From: Pseudomonas asgharzadehiana
GTDB taxonomy: Bacteria > Pseudomonadota > Gammaproteobacteria > Pseudomonadales > Pseudomonadaceae
Direction: 5' to 3'
Length of the DNA: 64,000 bases
NCBI RefSeq assembly: GCF_019139815.1
Contig: NZ_CP077079.1
Location: forward strand, 1,736,001 to 1,800,000
A program made the position numbers and the translations under genes. Below the pieces are notes generated by a model. That model was not told where the DNA came from, made no database searches, and worked only from the letters and a program-made list of their open reading frames with translations. This document shows positions 45,679 to 54,544 of this stretch, piece by piece; within the stretch, counting starts at the first letter, position 1; every line of letters begins with the position of its first letter.

Positions 45679-46899
45679 ATGAAGCTGGGAACCCGGCTGG
45701 CGGCAGGCCTGGTGCTGCTGGTGCTGAGCGCGCCGGCCTGGTGCGCCAACAAAGTCGACCTGGACTATCACGTCAAGCTGCTGCCCCAGAGCGATCAGGC
45801 GCAGGTGCGTGTGAGCCTGGCCCAGGGCTCGGCGGTGCGCAGCCTGGACTTCGACCTTGGCCGCGACGGTCGCTACAGCGATTTCAAGGCCGACGGCCGG
45901 TGGCAGGTCACGGGCAGCCGCGGCGTGTGGCAGCCCAGCGCCGACAAGGCCAGCCTCAGCTACCGCGTACGCCTGACCCAGGCGCTCAAGCCGGGCAGCT
46001 ATGAAGCGCGTATCACCCCGGGCTGGGCGCTGTTTCGCGGCGAAGACCTGGTGCCTGGCGCACGGCTGGACCAGCAGGACGGCGTCGAGTTGGTCGCGCG
46101 GCTGGTGTTCGAACTGCCGGCCGGCTGGAAAAGCATCGAAACCGCCTGGCCGCGCATCGGCAAAAACAAGTTCCGTATCGACAACGTGTCCCGCCTGTTC
46201 GACCGCCCCACCGGCTGGATGCTCGCCGGCACGCTCGGCAGCCGCCGCGTGCGCCTGGGCGAAACCGAAGTCACCGTGGCGTCGCCCAAGGGCCAGGCCA
46301 TGCATCGCATGGATGTGCTGACGTTGCTGACGTTCGTCTGGCCGCAGGTGGAAGCCGTGTTCCCGCGCCATCCGGGCAAACTATTGGTGGTGGGGGCGAG
46401 TGACCCGATGCGCCGTGGCGCATTTGCGGCGCATGACTCGATTTACCTCAACAGCCGCACGTCGTTGGTCAGCGAAAACGGCAGCAGCCCGTTGATGCGT
46501 GAAGTGGTGCAAGCCATTGGCCGTTTCAACGACCACGACACCAGTGACTGGATCAGCGAAGGGTTGGCGCAGTACTACGCCATCGATCTGCTGCGGCGTG
46601 CCGGCGGCATCACCGATGAGCGCTATAAAGCGATACAGGTGCGCTTGGCCAGGGAAGGCCAGGACGTGACCACCCTGCGCGGCGAACACGTCAGCGGCGC
46701 GACGGTGTCACGGGCGGTGTTGGTGATGCAGGAGCTGGACCGCGAGATTCGCGTGAAAACCCATAACAAGCGCTCGCTGGACGATTTGGCGCAGGCGGTG
46801 ATGCGGGCCGATAGCGTCAATACCCAAGGCTTCGTTCAATTGGCCGAGAGCATCCTGGGCGAATCGTCGGTGGTGCTCGATTCCAAACTCCTGCGCTGA
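45679..46899 (+). CDS. Secreted gluzincin-like protein lacking zinc ligands (pseudo-peptidase)
   Basis: 406 residues from ATG 45679 behind AAGGAG (45668-45673), with a signal peptide ending near WCA/NKVDL. The N-terminal half is beta-rich, like the first domain of M1/M61 peptidases. The catalytic helix region reads LMREVVQAIGRF where HExxH is expected, so both His ligands are gone; about 18 residues later DWISEGLAQYYA keeps the EG-x-x-x-YY segment bearing the third ligand. This pattern suggests a peptidase fold reused for binding. It follows ycgN closely. Confidence 0.75.
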   Translation: MKLGTRLAAGLVLLVLSAPAWCANKVDLDYHVKLLPQSDQAQVRVSLAQGSAVRSLDFDLGRDGRYSDFKADGRWQVTGSRGVWQPSADKASLSYRVRLTQALKPGSYEARITPGWALFRGEDLVPGARLDQQDGVELVARLVFELPAGWKSIETAWPRIGKNKFRIDNVSRLFDRPTGWMLAGTLGSRRVRLGETEVTVASPKGQAMHRMDVLTLLTFVWPQVEAVFPRHPGKLLVVGASDPMRRGAFAAHDSIYLNSRTSLVSENGSSPLMREVVQAIGRFNDHDTSDWISEGLAQYYAIDLLRRAGGITDERYKAIQVRLAREGQDVTTLRGEHVSGATVSRAVLVMQELDREIRVKTHNKRSLDDLAQAVMRADSVNTQGFVQLAESILGESSVVLDSKLLR

Positions 46900-46923
46900 T
46901 TCGTAGCCCTGCACAAAACGAAA

Positions 46924-47017
46924 TGTGTGTGTGGGGCTTGCTCCCGATAGCGGTGGTTCAGTCACTGATGTATTGACTGACACACTGCTATCGGGAGCAA
47001 GCCCCCTTCCACATTGG
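46924..47017. repeat. Pair of inverted REP sequences
   Basis: TGTGTGGGGCTTGCTCCCGATAGC and GCTATCGGGAGCAAGCCCCCTTCCACA flank about 35 bases, the same doublet type as at 30876-30970, between convergent genes. Confidence 0.82.
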
Positions 47018-47043
47018 AATCTCCAATAGTCTGGAGGCCGAGG

Positions 47044-47394
47044 TCAGCCGGTGGTCTTCACCGCTTTTTCAGCCGCCACTTCCGCCTTGGTCTTCAAGTT
47101 TTTCAACTCTTCACCCGCGCGCTCAATCTTGGTACGCACGCTGTTCATTTCCTGGCGACCCTGCTCCAGCTTATCCTTGAGCGAGCTGTGCCCGGTAAAA
47201 CCACGGGCCAGCGCCACGCCGCCGATCGCCACTTGGATCAAACCGAAAATCCCGCCACGCCGCAGGCCTTTGCCCACCATCATCACGCCACCGGCCACCG
47301 AGCCGATGCGCTCCCAGCCATGCACGTTTTGCGTGGGTGGGGACTGAAGTGGCGCGGGTTCGATGATAGGTCGCACGGTTTTGCTGTCGCTCAT
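47044..47394 (-). CDS. DUF2892-like small membrane protein with C-terminal coiled coil
   Basis: 116 residues from ATG 47394; the longer frame is non-homologous. Residues 26-66 contain two hydrophobic segments (WERIGSVAGGVMMVGKGLR and IFGLIQVAIGGVALARGF), the pattern of DUF2892 inner-membrane proteins. The C-terminal 40 residues are charged and helical (KIERAGEELKNLKTKAEVAAEKA), a probable coiled coil. Function unknown. Confidence 0.7.
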   Translation of the reverse strand: MSDSKTVRPIIEPAPLQSPPTQNVHGWERIGSVAGGVMMVGKGLRRGGIFGLIQVAIGGVALARGFTGHSSLKDKLEQGRQEMNSVRTKIERAGEELKNLKTKAEVAAEKAVKTTG

Positions 47395-47461
47395 AATCTG
47401 TCTCCAACAAGGGCAAGTGTAAGTAGCTGACTGTCGGCGAGAGCCGGATGTTCCCGAAAAC

Positions 47462-47929
47462 TCAGTACTTGGGGCCCGAGCGGGTGTTATTGCCCTTGGC
47501 CATGCGGTCGTAGAGCACCACATTAACGGTGGCGGCGAGGTTCATGCAGCCGGTAGTGGGGATGTACACCACGTCTTCGCACCAGTCGCGAATCTCTTTA
47601 TCCAGCGAGCCGTCTTCCGGGCCGAAGATATACAGCGCACGGTCGGGGTGGGTGTACTCGGGCAGCGGGCGGGCGCCTTCAACCAGCTCCACCGCAACCG
47701 GGATGCAGCCCAGGGGCAGGATTTTTTTCAGGTCATCGATACCGATCAGCGGAATGTCGTGGTGGACCTTCTTGGTGTCGGTGATGAAGTCTCGGGCGCG
47801 CTCGTAGCGCACGCCGGTGTAGAACACCGAGGCCACGCCGTAGCAGCCGGCGGCACGCATGACCGAACCGACGTTTTCGGGAGATTTGGGGTTATACAGG
47901 CCGATGCAGCTGTAGCGTTTATTGCCCAC
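47462..47929 (-). CDS. TrmH (SpoU)-family RNA methyltransferase
   Basis: 155 residues with the three SPOUT motifs: NPKSPENVGSVMRAAG, LYIFGPEDGSLDKEI and VYIPTTGCMNLAATVNVVLYDR. It is a minimal single-domain enzyme, about the size of TrmL but with a TrmH-like sequence. It would methylate a ribose in tRNA or rRNA; the target is not determined. Confidence 0.9.
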   Translation of the reverse strand: MGNKRYSCIGLYNPKSPENVGSVMRAAGCYGVASVFYTGVRYERARDFITDTKKVHHDIPLIGIDDLKKILPLGCIPVAVELVEGARPLPEYTHPDRALYIFGPEDGSLDKEIRDWCEDVVYIPTTGCMNLAATVNVVLYDRMAKGNNTRSGPKY

Positions 47930-48000
47930 GGGGGAAGGTGCCTTGGAGAAAAGCGGCGATTATACGGCCTGAAGGTGATGTATTGCTTGGGCCACCGCTC

Positions 48001-48070
48001 TCGGGAGCCAGCCCCTTCCCACCGTTTGAACGTATTCACCCATCAACGTGTGGAGGGGGCTGGCTCCCGA
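48001..48070. repeat. Pair of inverted REP sequences
   Basis: TCGGGAGCCAGCCCCTTCCCAC (48001-48022) and the inverted copy (48048-48070) form a doublet with a CCAGCC core, a slight variant of the other elements in the window. It lies between two minus-strand genes. Confidence 0.8.
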
Positions 48071-48089
48071 TGAGGCCGCAAGGGCCTCT

Positions 48090-48467
48090 TCAGTCGTCTT
48101 TCTTCATCAACCCGGCCAACGCCGCAAACGGGTTGTGCGTGGCCTTGGCAATGGTCGGGCTGCTGGTGGAGCCTTCGCCGAAGTACTGTTGGTCGGTGTA
48201 GCGCGAATGTTCGTTGTCGTGACAATACAGGCACAGCAATTCCCAGTTGGAGCCGTCCTGGGGGTTGTCATCATGGTTGTGGTTACGGTGGTGAACGGTG
48301 AGTTCGCTCAGGCGTTTGCCGGCGAATTCACGGGCGCAACGGCCACATACGTGGGGGTACATCTTCAGGGCTTTGTCGCGATAGCCCATTTCCCGGTCGC
48401 GCTGGGCATCGGCGAGGATGCGGTCCAGCTTGGCGGTGTGGGAGGGCGGGTTGGTCGAGCTCATCAT
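48090..48467 (-). CDS. HNH endonuclease-like protein (YajD family)
   Basis: 125 residues. A zinc-binding HNH module covers about 39-88: CGRCAREF, LTVHHRNHNHDDNP and NWELLCLYCHDNEHSR. Small HNH proteins of the YajD type are widely conserved; the substrate is unknown. Start may be the first or second Met. Confidence 0.88.
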   Translation of the reverse strand: MMSSTNPPSHTAKLDRILADAQRDREMGYRDKALKMYPHVCGRCAREFAGKRLSELTVHHRNHNHDDNPQDGSNWELLCLYCHDNEHSRYTDQQYFGEGSTSSPTIAKATHNPFAALAGLMKKDD

Positions 48468-48565
48468 GGCTCCTGGCTGTCTGGTGGGTCACGGATAAGC
48501 TTGATTCTAGCCGCCGGCGCGCGTTTGTAGTATCAGTTCATTCAATTCATCAGGAGCTGAACCCT

Positions 48566-49486
48566 ATGCGCCGGTACACCTGGATACTTGCACTGCTACT
48601 CGGCGCCCTGGCGGCTCAGGCCCAGGCGTTGTCGACGCCCAGGCCCGGGCAGGTGATCGAGGTCGCCCTTGAGCAACTGCACCCGACCCAGGCCGTGGTC
48701 GGGTTCGACCAGATCTATTACAGCCTCGGGTTGTTTGCCGACAAACCTACCAAAGCCTTCGATGAATACTGCGAGACCAACGGTCAGGGCGAGGCCGACA
48801 AGGTGCCCAAGAACGCCAAGCTGCTCCAGCCCACCAGCTTCACCTGCAAAGACCCGGTAGGCGCGCACCCCGAGGACATGAAAACCGTGGTTGTCGGCCC
48901 CGGCGGCCAGTTGTACCTGACCGACGGTCATCACAGTTTCACCACATTATGGGAAGCCCCCGGTGGTGGCCCGCAGCTGAAAATGTGGGTCAAGGTCACC
49001 GACGATTTCAGCAACAGCCCGGACCTCGCCACCTTCTGGCAACGCATGGAAGCGGCCCGCAAGGTTTGGCTCAAGAACAATCAGGGGCAACCCCTGCAGC
49101 CCGGGCAACTGCCGGCGCACCTGGGGTTCAAGAACTTGCAGGACGACACCTTTCGCAGCCTGGTGTATTTCACCCGCAAGGCTGCCTACGGCAAGCCGGA
49201 CGCGGGGGCGGTCGCACCGGAATTTCTGGAGTTCTATTGGGGCAACTGGCTGCGCACGCAAATGGATCTGGGCCAGTACGACCTGAACAAAAAAAGCGGC
49301 TACAGGGACGCTATCGAAGCGGTGGCCAAACGCATGGTCAGCCTGGCACCGGGCGCACAGGTCGGGAACAGCGGCTTCACCGCCCAGCAACTGGGCGGCA
49401 TGACCCAGCTGGACCGCGATGAACTGGAAAAGACCTTCGATAAGAAAATCCCGTACGTGATCGACTACCGCAATTCCCATAACTGA
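48566..49486 (+). CDS. Secreted ParB/Srx-fold protein
   Basis: 306 residues with a signal peptide ending near AQA/LSTPRPG. Residues about 30-130 have the ParB-like N-terminal pattern, including VALEQLHPTQAVVG and the motif LYLTDGHHSFTTLWE, in place of the ParB GHHR box. The remainder is helical with QDDTFRSLVYFTRK. ParB/Srx-fold enzymes use nucleotides, but this protein is exported, so a role in chromosome segregation is ruled out. Function unknown. Confidence 0.8.
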   Translation: MRRYTWILALLLGALAAQAQALSTPRPGQVIEVALEQLHPTQAVVGFDQIYYSLGLFADKPTKAFDEYCETNGQGEADKVPKNAKLLQPTSFTCKDPVGAHPEDMKTVVVGPGGQLYLTDGHHSFTTLWEAPGGGPQLKMWVKVTDDFSNSPDLATFWQRMEAARKVWLKNNQGQPLQPGQLPAHLGFKNLQDDTFRSLVYFTRKAAYGKPDAGAVAPEFLEFYWGNWLRTQMDLGQYDLNKKSGYRDAIEAVAKRMVSLAPGAQVGNSGFTAQQLGGMTQLDRDELEKTFDKKIPYVIDYRNSHN

Positions 49487-49498
49487 CCAGGGATCAAC

Positions 49499-49526
49499 AA
49501 TGTGGAAGGGGGCTGGCTTCCACATT
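49499..49526. terminator. Hairpin after the ParB-like gene
   Basis: AATGTGGAAG (49499-49508) pairs with CTTCCACATT (49517-49526) across GGGGCTGG. REP-like in content and placed between convergent genes, a likely terminator for both. Confidence 0.6.
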
Positions 49527-49543
49527 GATCTTCAGTGTTGTGC

Positions 49544-50230
49544 TCAGCCCTTGAGCTTTTCCGCAATCCAGATGGTGTGCCGGGTGCCTTTGTTGCCATG
49601 GGCGAACACCTGCACTTCCTCGGCCTTGAAGCCGGCCTTGCGCAGTTTTTCGCTGAACAGCCTGTCGGCGCTGGCCGACCACACCGCCAGTACGCCCTTG
49701 GGGCGCAGGGCCTTGGCGCAGGCGGCCAGGCCACCGGCGGAGTAGAGCCAGCTGTTGGCTTTTTGCGTGAGGCCTTCGGGGCCGTTGTCGACGTCGAGCA
49801 TGATCGCATCAAAGCCCTGAGGCTCGGCTTGCAGCACCTTGGCCACGTCTTCCAGGCGGATCACCGTGCGCGGGTCGAGCAACGGGCGCCCGGATTTTTC
49901 CCCCAGTGGGCCACGGTTCCACTCCACGACGCCGGGCACCAGTTCGGCCACCACCACTTCGGCGGTCTTGCCCAAATGCTTGAGCGCCGACGCCAGGGTA
50001 AAGCCCATGCCCAAGCCACCGATCAGCACCCGTGAAGCCGGGCGGCCAGCGACCTTGCGGCAGGGGATTTCGGCCAGCGCGTCTTCGGAACCGTGCATGC
50101 GCGTGTTCATCAGTTGGCCGCCATCACCGCCCTGGATCTTGATGACAAAATCCTCACCGTATTCGAACAGGCACAAGGCACCGCCGTTGTCGGGGATCGG
50201 GGTGGTGTCCAGCAGAACGAAACGTTTCAT
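49544..50230 (-). CDS. Spermidine-synthase-like protein
   Basis: 228 residues with a SAM-dependent Rossmann core: RVLIGGLGMGFTLASALK at about 67-84, ELVPGVVEWNRGPL, then DAIMLDVDNGPEGL. The aspartate that binds the amine in polyamine synthases is in the LDVDNGP region, but the short N-terminal domain is reduced, so polyamine synthesis is not assured. The start ATG 50230 is the first codon. It could transfer an aminopropyl or methyl group. Confidence 0.8.
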   Translation of the reverse strand: MKRFVLLDTTPIPDNGGALCLFEYGEDFVIKIQGGDGGQLMNTRMHGSEDALAEIPCRKVAGRPASRVLIGGLGMGFTLASALKHLGKTAEVVVAELVPGVVEWNRGPLGEKSGRPLLDPRTVIRLEDVAKVLQAEPQGFDAIMLDVDNGPEGLTQKANSWLYSAGGLAACAKALRPKGVLAVWSASADRLFSEKLRKAGFKAEEVQVFAHGNKGTRHTIWIAEKLKG

Positions 50231-50308
50231 GGAAATCTCATTGGGAAGGGCATTCTTGCGCGGTTGGGAGTAGCCTTACGACATTCCGGTCAGGCCATGG
50301 AGCCATCG

Positions 50309-50587
50309 ATGAAGTGCAGCATTCTAACGGTCATTGTGTTGAGCGCGCTCGCCTGCGGTGGGGTACGGGCTCAGGAGTTGCAAACCGTACCGGTCGCACC
50401 CGCGCCAACCCCCGGTGCGCCGGGCACGCCGACACCGACGCTGTACCCGCAAGTCACCCCGCCGGCACTGCCCAAGACCAACGGCTCGCCGCCCTTGACG
50501 CCTATTGTGCTGCCCGCGCCGCCGAAGGACCAGACCGTGCCTGGCCTGCAGCAGAACGACAGCAAGCCGAAGACGCCCGGCGGTTAA
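50309..50587 (+). CDS. Small secreted proline-rich protein
   Basis: 92 residues from ATG 50309 (another start at 50297). A signal peptide MKCSILTVIVLSALACGGVRA is followed by a mature region rich in Pro and Thr (VAPAPTPGAPGTPTPTLYPQ, TPPALPKTNGSPPLTPIV), probably disordered and extracytoplasmic. Its end overlaps the convergent cNMP-binding gene by four bases. No known function. Confidence 0.65.
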   Translation: MKCSILTVIVLSALACGGVRAQELQTVPVAPAPTPGAPGTPTPTLYPQVTPPALPKTNGSPPLTPIVLPAPPKDQTVPGLQQNDSKPKTPGG

Positions 50588-51069
50588 AACTGTTGATTGA
50601 GTAATTGGCCATCCGCCATGCGCAGGCGCTTGGACAAGGCAATCGCAATCGCCCGGATGATCTTGGCGGCAATCCTGGGCGCTTCGTTGAGCATCTTTTC
50701 CAGGGAGTCCTTGCCCAGGTTCAGCAGCACGCAGTCACTGGCGGCCACGCAACTGGCGGAACGTCGCTCGCCGTCGAGTACCGCCATTTCACCGAAGGCC
50801 CGGCCACTGCGCAGGGTGGCGATGGTCAGGCGTTGCCCGTCATGGTTGGTTTTTTGCACCGCCACCTGGCCGCTGTGGATGATGCACATGAAGGTGCCGG
50901 CATCGCCTTCGAGGAAAATCGCTTCATCGCGGGCTATGGTGCTGATGTTGAAGTAGCCGGCGGCGATGTGGAAATCTTCCGGCAACAGAGGGTCAAACAG
51001 GCCGCAATCCATGAGCATTTCGCGGATTTCTGTTTGTAGGGAAGAACTCATCAAAGTCGGTAGTGCCAT
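50584..51069 (-). CDS. Cyclic-nucleotide-binding-domain protein without DNA-binding domain
   Basis: 161 residues; start ATG 51069, or 51051. A single cNMP-binding domain fills the protein: IFLEGDAGTFMCIIHSGQVAVQ and the phosphate-binding cassette FGEMAVLDGERRSAS with the ligand arginine. There is no helix-turn-helix after it, so it is not a Crp/Fnr-type regulator. It could sense cAMP or cGMP and act through a partner. Confidence 0.87.
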   Translation of the reverse strand: MALPTLMSSSLQTEIREMLMDCGLFDPLLPEDFHIAAGYFNISTIARDEAIFLEGDAGTFMCIIHSGQVAVQKTNHDGQRLTIATLRSGRAFGEMAVLDGERRSASCVAASDCVLLNLGKDSLEKMLNEAPRIAAKIIRAIAIALSKRLRMADGQLLNQQF

Positions 51070-51137
51070 GGCTGCAATCTTGATCCATCAATCCGTGGGC
51101 GGTCCTGTGTTCAGACAAAACCGCCGCCCTTAGTTCC

Positions 51138-53180
51138 TTAAACCAGCCCCAGCGCCTTGAACACAAATGCATATTCGAGCGCTACGTCACGTAATCCCTG
51201 GTAACGACCGCTCATCCCCCCGTGGCCGGCACCGAGTTCGGTCTTGAGCAACAGCAGGTTGTCGTCCGTCTTGGTGTCACGCAGCTTGGCCACCCATTTG
51301 GCCGCTTCCCAGTACTGCACGCGGCTGTCGTTGTAGCCGGCGATCACCAGCAGGTGCGGGTAGGCCTGGGGCCGGACGTTTTCGTACGGCGCATAGGCCT
51401 TGATGCGTTCATACACCTCGGGCTCTTCGGGGTTGCCCCATTCGTCGTACTCGGTGATGGTCAGCGGCAGTTCCGGGTCGAGCATGGTGTTGAGCACATC
51501 GACAAACGGCACTTCGGCAATCGCCGCCTGGAACAGCTCAGGGCGCTGGTTGAGCACCGCGCCGATCAACAAGCCACCGGCACTGCCGCCACTGATCGCC
51601 AACTGTTTGGAGGTGGTCAGGCCGTTGTTGATCAGGTGTTCGGCGCAGGCGATAAAGTCGCTGAAGGTGTTCTGCTTGTGGGCCTGCTTACCGTTGCGGT
51701 ACCAGGCTTCACCCAACTCGCCGCCGCCGCGCACGTGGGCGATGGCAAACGCCACGCCACGGTCGAGCAGGCTCAGGCGTGCGTGGGAAAACCATGGGTC
51801 GAGGCTCGAGCCGTAGGCGCCGTAGCCGTACAGGTACAGCGGCGCGGCTTTACCGAGCTGGTCGCGCTTGACCACCAGGCTGATCGGCACCTGGGTGCCA
51901 TCGGCGGAAGTGGCCCACAGGCGTTGGCTTACGTAATCGTCGGCGTTGAACACGCCCAGCACCGGAGTTTCCTTGAGCACCTGTTGCGCGCCGCTGGCCA
52001 GCTCCAATTGACGCACCTGGGCCGGGCGGTTGAGGGCCTCGTAACGCAGGCGAATCTTGTCGCTGGCGAACTCCAGGCTGTTCTGTACGTAAAGGCTGTA
52101 GGCGGCGTCGGGCAATTCCACGCGATACGCCGGCACGCCCTGCGGGTGCACTTCGATCACCGGCAGGCCACCGATGCGCAGGCTCAGGGTCATGGCACCG
52201 GTATTGAGGCTCACACCGTCGAGCATCACGTCATCGCTGTGGGGGATCAGGTTTTGCCACTCAGCCTCGGTGGGCACGTCGCCAATGTCGGTGGCCACGA
52301 ACAGCGCGTAGTTGATGCCGTCCCGGTTGCTGCGGATAAACCAGGTCCAGGCACCATTGAGTTGGCCGTGGTCGACATCGTATTCGTGGTCCTCGACCCG
52401 AGGCGCCAGGCAGGTAAAGGCCAGGTGCGGCTGGTCGGCGTCCAACGCCCAGACTTCGCTGGTGGTCTTGCTGCCCAGGGTCAGCAGCAACTGGCGTTCG
52501 GAGCTGGAACGGTAGCAATGCAGGAAGAAACGTCCGTCGGGCTCGTGGAACACTTCCTGCGCCGCCGTGCCGTCCAGGCGATAGCGGTAGAGTTTGTGCG
52601 GGCGGTGGGTGTCGTCCAGTTCGCCGAAGAACAGGGTCAGGCTGTCATTGGCCCAGGTCATGCTGCCGTCGCAGTCCTGAAACTCCAGTTCGCTGACCTT
52701 GCCGTTGGCCAATTCCTTCACAAACAGGGTGTAGATCTCGTCACCGCTGGTGTCGAGGCTGTAGGCCAGGCGCTGGTGGTCGGGGCTGATGCTGAACGCG
52801 CCGAGGGAGAAGAAGCCGCCGTTGGCCAGTTCGTTCGGGTCCAGTAGCAGCTCTTCGCTGCGCTCGTCCACCTGGTTGCTGTCGTCGGCCGGGCGGCGGC
52901 AGCGGTAGTGGCGGGCGTACTCGTCGCCAGCGGTGGTGCGCGTGTAATACAGGTACGGCCCCCATGGCGAGGGCAGCGACAGGTCGGTTTCGAGGATGCG
53001 GCCCTTGATCTCTTCGAACAGGCTTTCACGCAATGCGGCCTGATCGGCGAGTTGGGCGTCCTGCCAGGCGTTTTCGGCCTTGAGGTAATCGAGTACTTCG
53101 CGGTTGTCACGCTCTTGCAGCCAGGCGTACGGGTCTTGGCCTGGGGCCTTGCGGGCGATCGGGGCGGTCGATATAGGCAT
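51138..53180 (-). CDS. ptrB: Oligopeptidase B (S9 family prolyl oligopeptidase)
   Basis: 680 residues: an N-terminal beta-propeller (about 70-400) and a C-terminal alpha/beta hydrolase domain. Catalytic serine about 530 in GGSAGGLLIGA, aspartate about 616 in YNDSRVQYWEAA and histidine about 650 in GAGHGGMSGRYQ. The length matches oligopeptidase B, which cleaves after basic residues in short peptides. No signal peptide, so cytoplasmic. Confidence 0.93.
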   Translation of the reverse strand: MPISTAPIARKAPGQDPYAWLQERDNREVLDYLKAENAWQDAQLADQAALRESLFEEIKGRILETDLSLPSPWGPYLYYTRTTAGDEYARHYRCRRPADDSNQVDERSEELLLDPNELANGGFFSLGAFSISPDHQRLAYSLDTSGDEIYTLFVKELANGKVSELEFQDCDGSMTWANDSLTLFFGELDDTHRPHKLYRYRLDGTAAQEVFHEPDGRFFLHCYRSSSERQLLLTLGSKTTSEVWALDADQPHLAFTCLAPRVEDHEYDVDHGQLNGAWTWFIRSNRDGINYALFVATDIGDVPTEAEWQNLIPHSDDVMLDGVSLNTGAMTLSLRIGGLPVIEVHPQGVPAYRVELPDAAYSLYVQNSLEFASDKIRLRYEALNRPAQVRQLELASGAQQVLKETPVLGVFNADDYVSQRLWATSADGTQVPISLVVKRDQLGKAAPLYLYGYGAYGSSLDPWFSHARLSLLDRGVAFAIAHVRGGGELGEAWYRNGKQAHKQNTFSDFIACAEHLINNGLTTSKQLAISGGSAGGLLIGAVLNQRPELFQAAIAEVPFVDVLNTMLDPELPLTITEYDEWGNPEEPEVYERIKAYAPYENVRPQAYPHLLVIAGYNDSRVQYWEAAKWVAKLRDTKTDDNLLLLKTELGAGHGGMSGRYQGLRDVALEYAFVFKALGLV

Positions 53181-53279
53181 GGATCACTCTCTGTCTGGCG
53201 GACGGTGGCAGGCATTGCAGCCGCGACACGCAAAAGCCGTTATCATAGCCGCCTGTTTGCCTACCTTGCCATGGACACC

Positions 53280-53735
53280 ATGACCGAGAACGACTATCTG
53301 ACCGCGTGGGGCCTTTACGCCTTTGCCGCTTTGGGCTGCCTGTTGGTGTGGTGGCGCATGACCCGCTGGATCTGGCGCTGGCTGCGCGAGCCGCTGCAAT
53401 TGCTGATGGCGGTGCTGTTGTTCAGCCCGACCATCGTCGACCCGGTCAAGACCCAGTTTGCACCGGCCGTGGCCATCACCGCCCTGGACCTGGTGCTCAA
53501 GGTCGGCAACAACGCCTGGCGGGCGATTTCCGATTTGTTCATGTACACGATGATCGCCTTTGGCGTGTATCTCATCATTGTCTTGATCCGCTGGCCCATC
53601 GAGCGCGCGGCCAATGCGCGCCGTGAGCGCAAGGCCGCTACGGATGCCGCCCTGGCCGCCGAGCCGCACGAGGATGACGACGAGCCATTCCGTCGCCCGG
53701 CGCCGGGCGGCATGCGGGTCGAACCGCGCCTTTAA
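53280..53735 (+). CDS. Conserved membrane protein of unknown function
   Basis: 151 residues from ATG 53280 (an ATG at 53271 also possible). Three hydrophobic segments (about 11-25, 42-59 and 85-104, the last FMYTMIAFGVYLIIVLIRW) and an acidic, proline-rich tail (EPHEDDDEPFRRPAPGG). It is divergent from ptrB and 21 bases before the amidotransferase gene, likely in one unit with it. No family function known. Confidence 0.72.
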   Translation: MTENDYLTAWGLYAFAALGCLLVWWRMTRWIWRWLREPLQLLMAVLLFSPTIVDPVKTQFAPAVAITALDLVLKVGNNAWRAISDLFMYTMIAFGVYLIIVLIRWPIERAANARRERKAATDAALAAEPHEDDDEPFRRPAPGGMRVEPRL

Positions 53736-53756
53736 CGTTGCAGCGAGAGCCCTGGC

Positions 53757-54533
53757 ATGTGTGAATTATTGGGCATGAGTGCCAACGTCCCCACCGATAT
53801 CGTGTTCAGCTTTACCGGGCTGATGCAGCGCGGCGGGCGCACCGGCCCCCACCGCGACGGTTGGGGCATCGCCTTCTATGAGGGGCGCGGCCTGCGTCTG
53901 TTCCAGGACCCGGCCGCCAGCAGTGAGTCTGAAGTCGCGCTGCTGGTGCAGCGTTACCCGATCAAGAGTGAAGTGGTCATTGGCCATATTCGCCAGGCCA
54001 ACGTGGGCAAGGTGAGCCTGGCCAACACCCACCCCTTCGTGCGCGAACTGTGGGGGCGCAACTGGTGTTTTGCGCATAACGGCCAACTGGCGGATTTCAG
54101 CCCGCGAGCCACCTTTTACCGGCCGGTGGGCGATACCGACAGCGAAGCGGCCTTCTGCGATTTGCTCAACCGTGTGCGCGAAGCCTTCCCGGAGCCTGTG
54201 GACATCGAGCAAATGCTGCCCGACCTGATCGCGGCCTGTGCCGAATACCGCAGCAAAGGCGTATTCAATTGCCTGCTCAGCGATGGCGACTGGCTGTTCT
54301 GCTACTGCTCGACCAAATTGGCCCAGATCACCCGCCGCGCCCCGTTTGGCCCGGCGCGCTTGAAGGATGTCGACGTGATCGTTGATTTTCAGGCCGAAAC
54401 CACCCCCAATGACGTGGTGACGGTGATCGCCACCGAGCCGTTGACCGACAATGAAAACTGGACCCGCTACGAACCGGGCCAATGGAGCTTGTGGCGACGC
54501 GGTGAATGCGTCAGCCAGGGCATTACCGAGTAA
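53757..54533 (+). CDS. Class II glutamine amidotransferase (YafJ-like)
   Basis: 258 residues. The catalytic cysteine is C2 after Met removal ([12 protein letters not shown]), with [30 protein letters not shown] and FAHNGQL forming the Ntn-hydrolase glutaminase pocket. No synthetase domain is attached, so the ammonia acceptor is unknown. It is followed by the DUF2937 gene. Confidence 0.9.
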   Translation: MCELLGMSANVPTDIVFSFTGLMQRGGRTGPHRDGWGIAFYEGRGLRLFQDPAASSESEVALLVQRYPIKSEVVIGHIRQANVGKVSLANTHPFVRELWGRNWCFAHNGQLADFSPRATFYRPVGDTDSEAAFCDLLNRVREAFPEPVDIEQMLPDLIAACAEYRSKGVFNCLLSDGDWLFCYCSTKLAQITRRAPFGPARLKDVDVIVDFQAETTPNDVVTVIATEPLTDNENWTRYEPGQWSLWRRGECVSQGITE

Positions 54534-54544
54534 GGATATCGACC

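Noticed and set aside
45063..45752. N-terminal extension of the nitroreductase frame.
   Set aside because: The added part is antisense to ycgN and has no homology; a good start is at 45062.
51222..52847. Long plus-strand frame opposite oligopeptidase B.
   Set aside because: Antisense to an intact catalytic gene; no recognisable domains and no ribosome-binding site.
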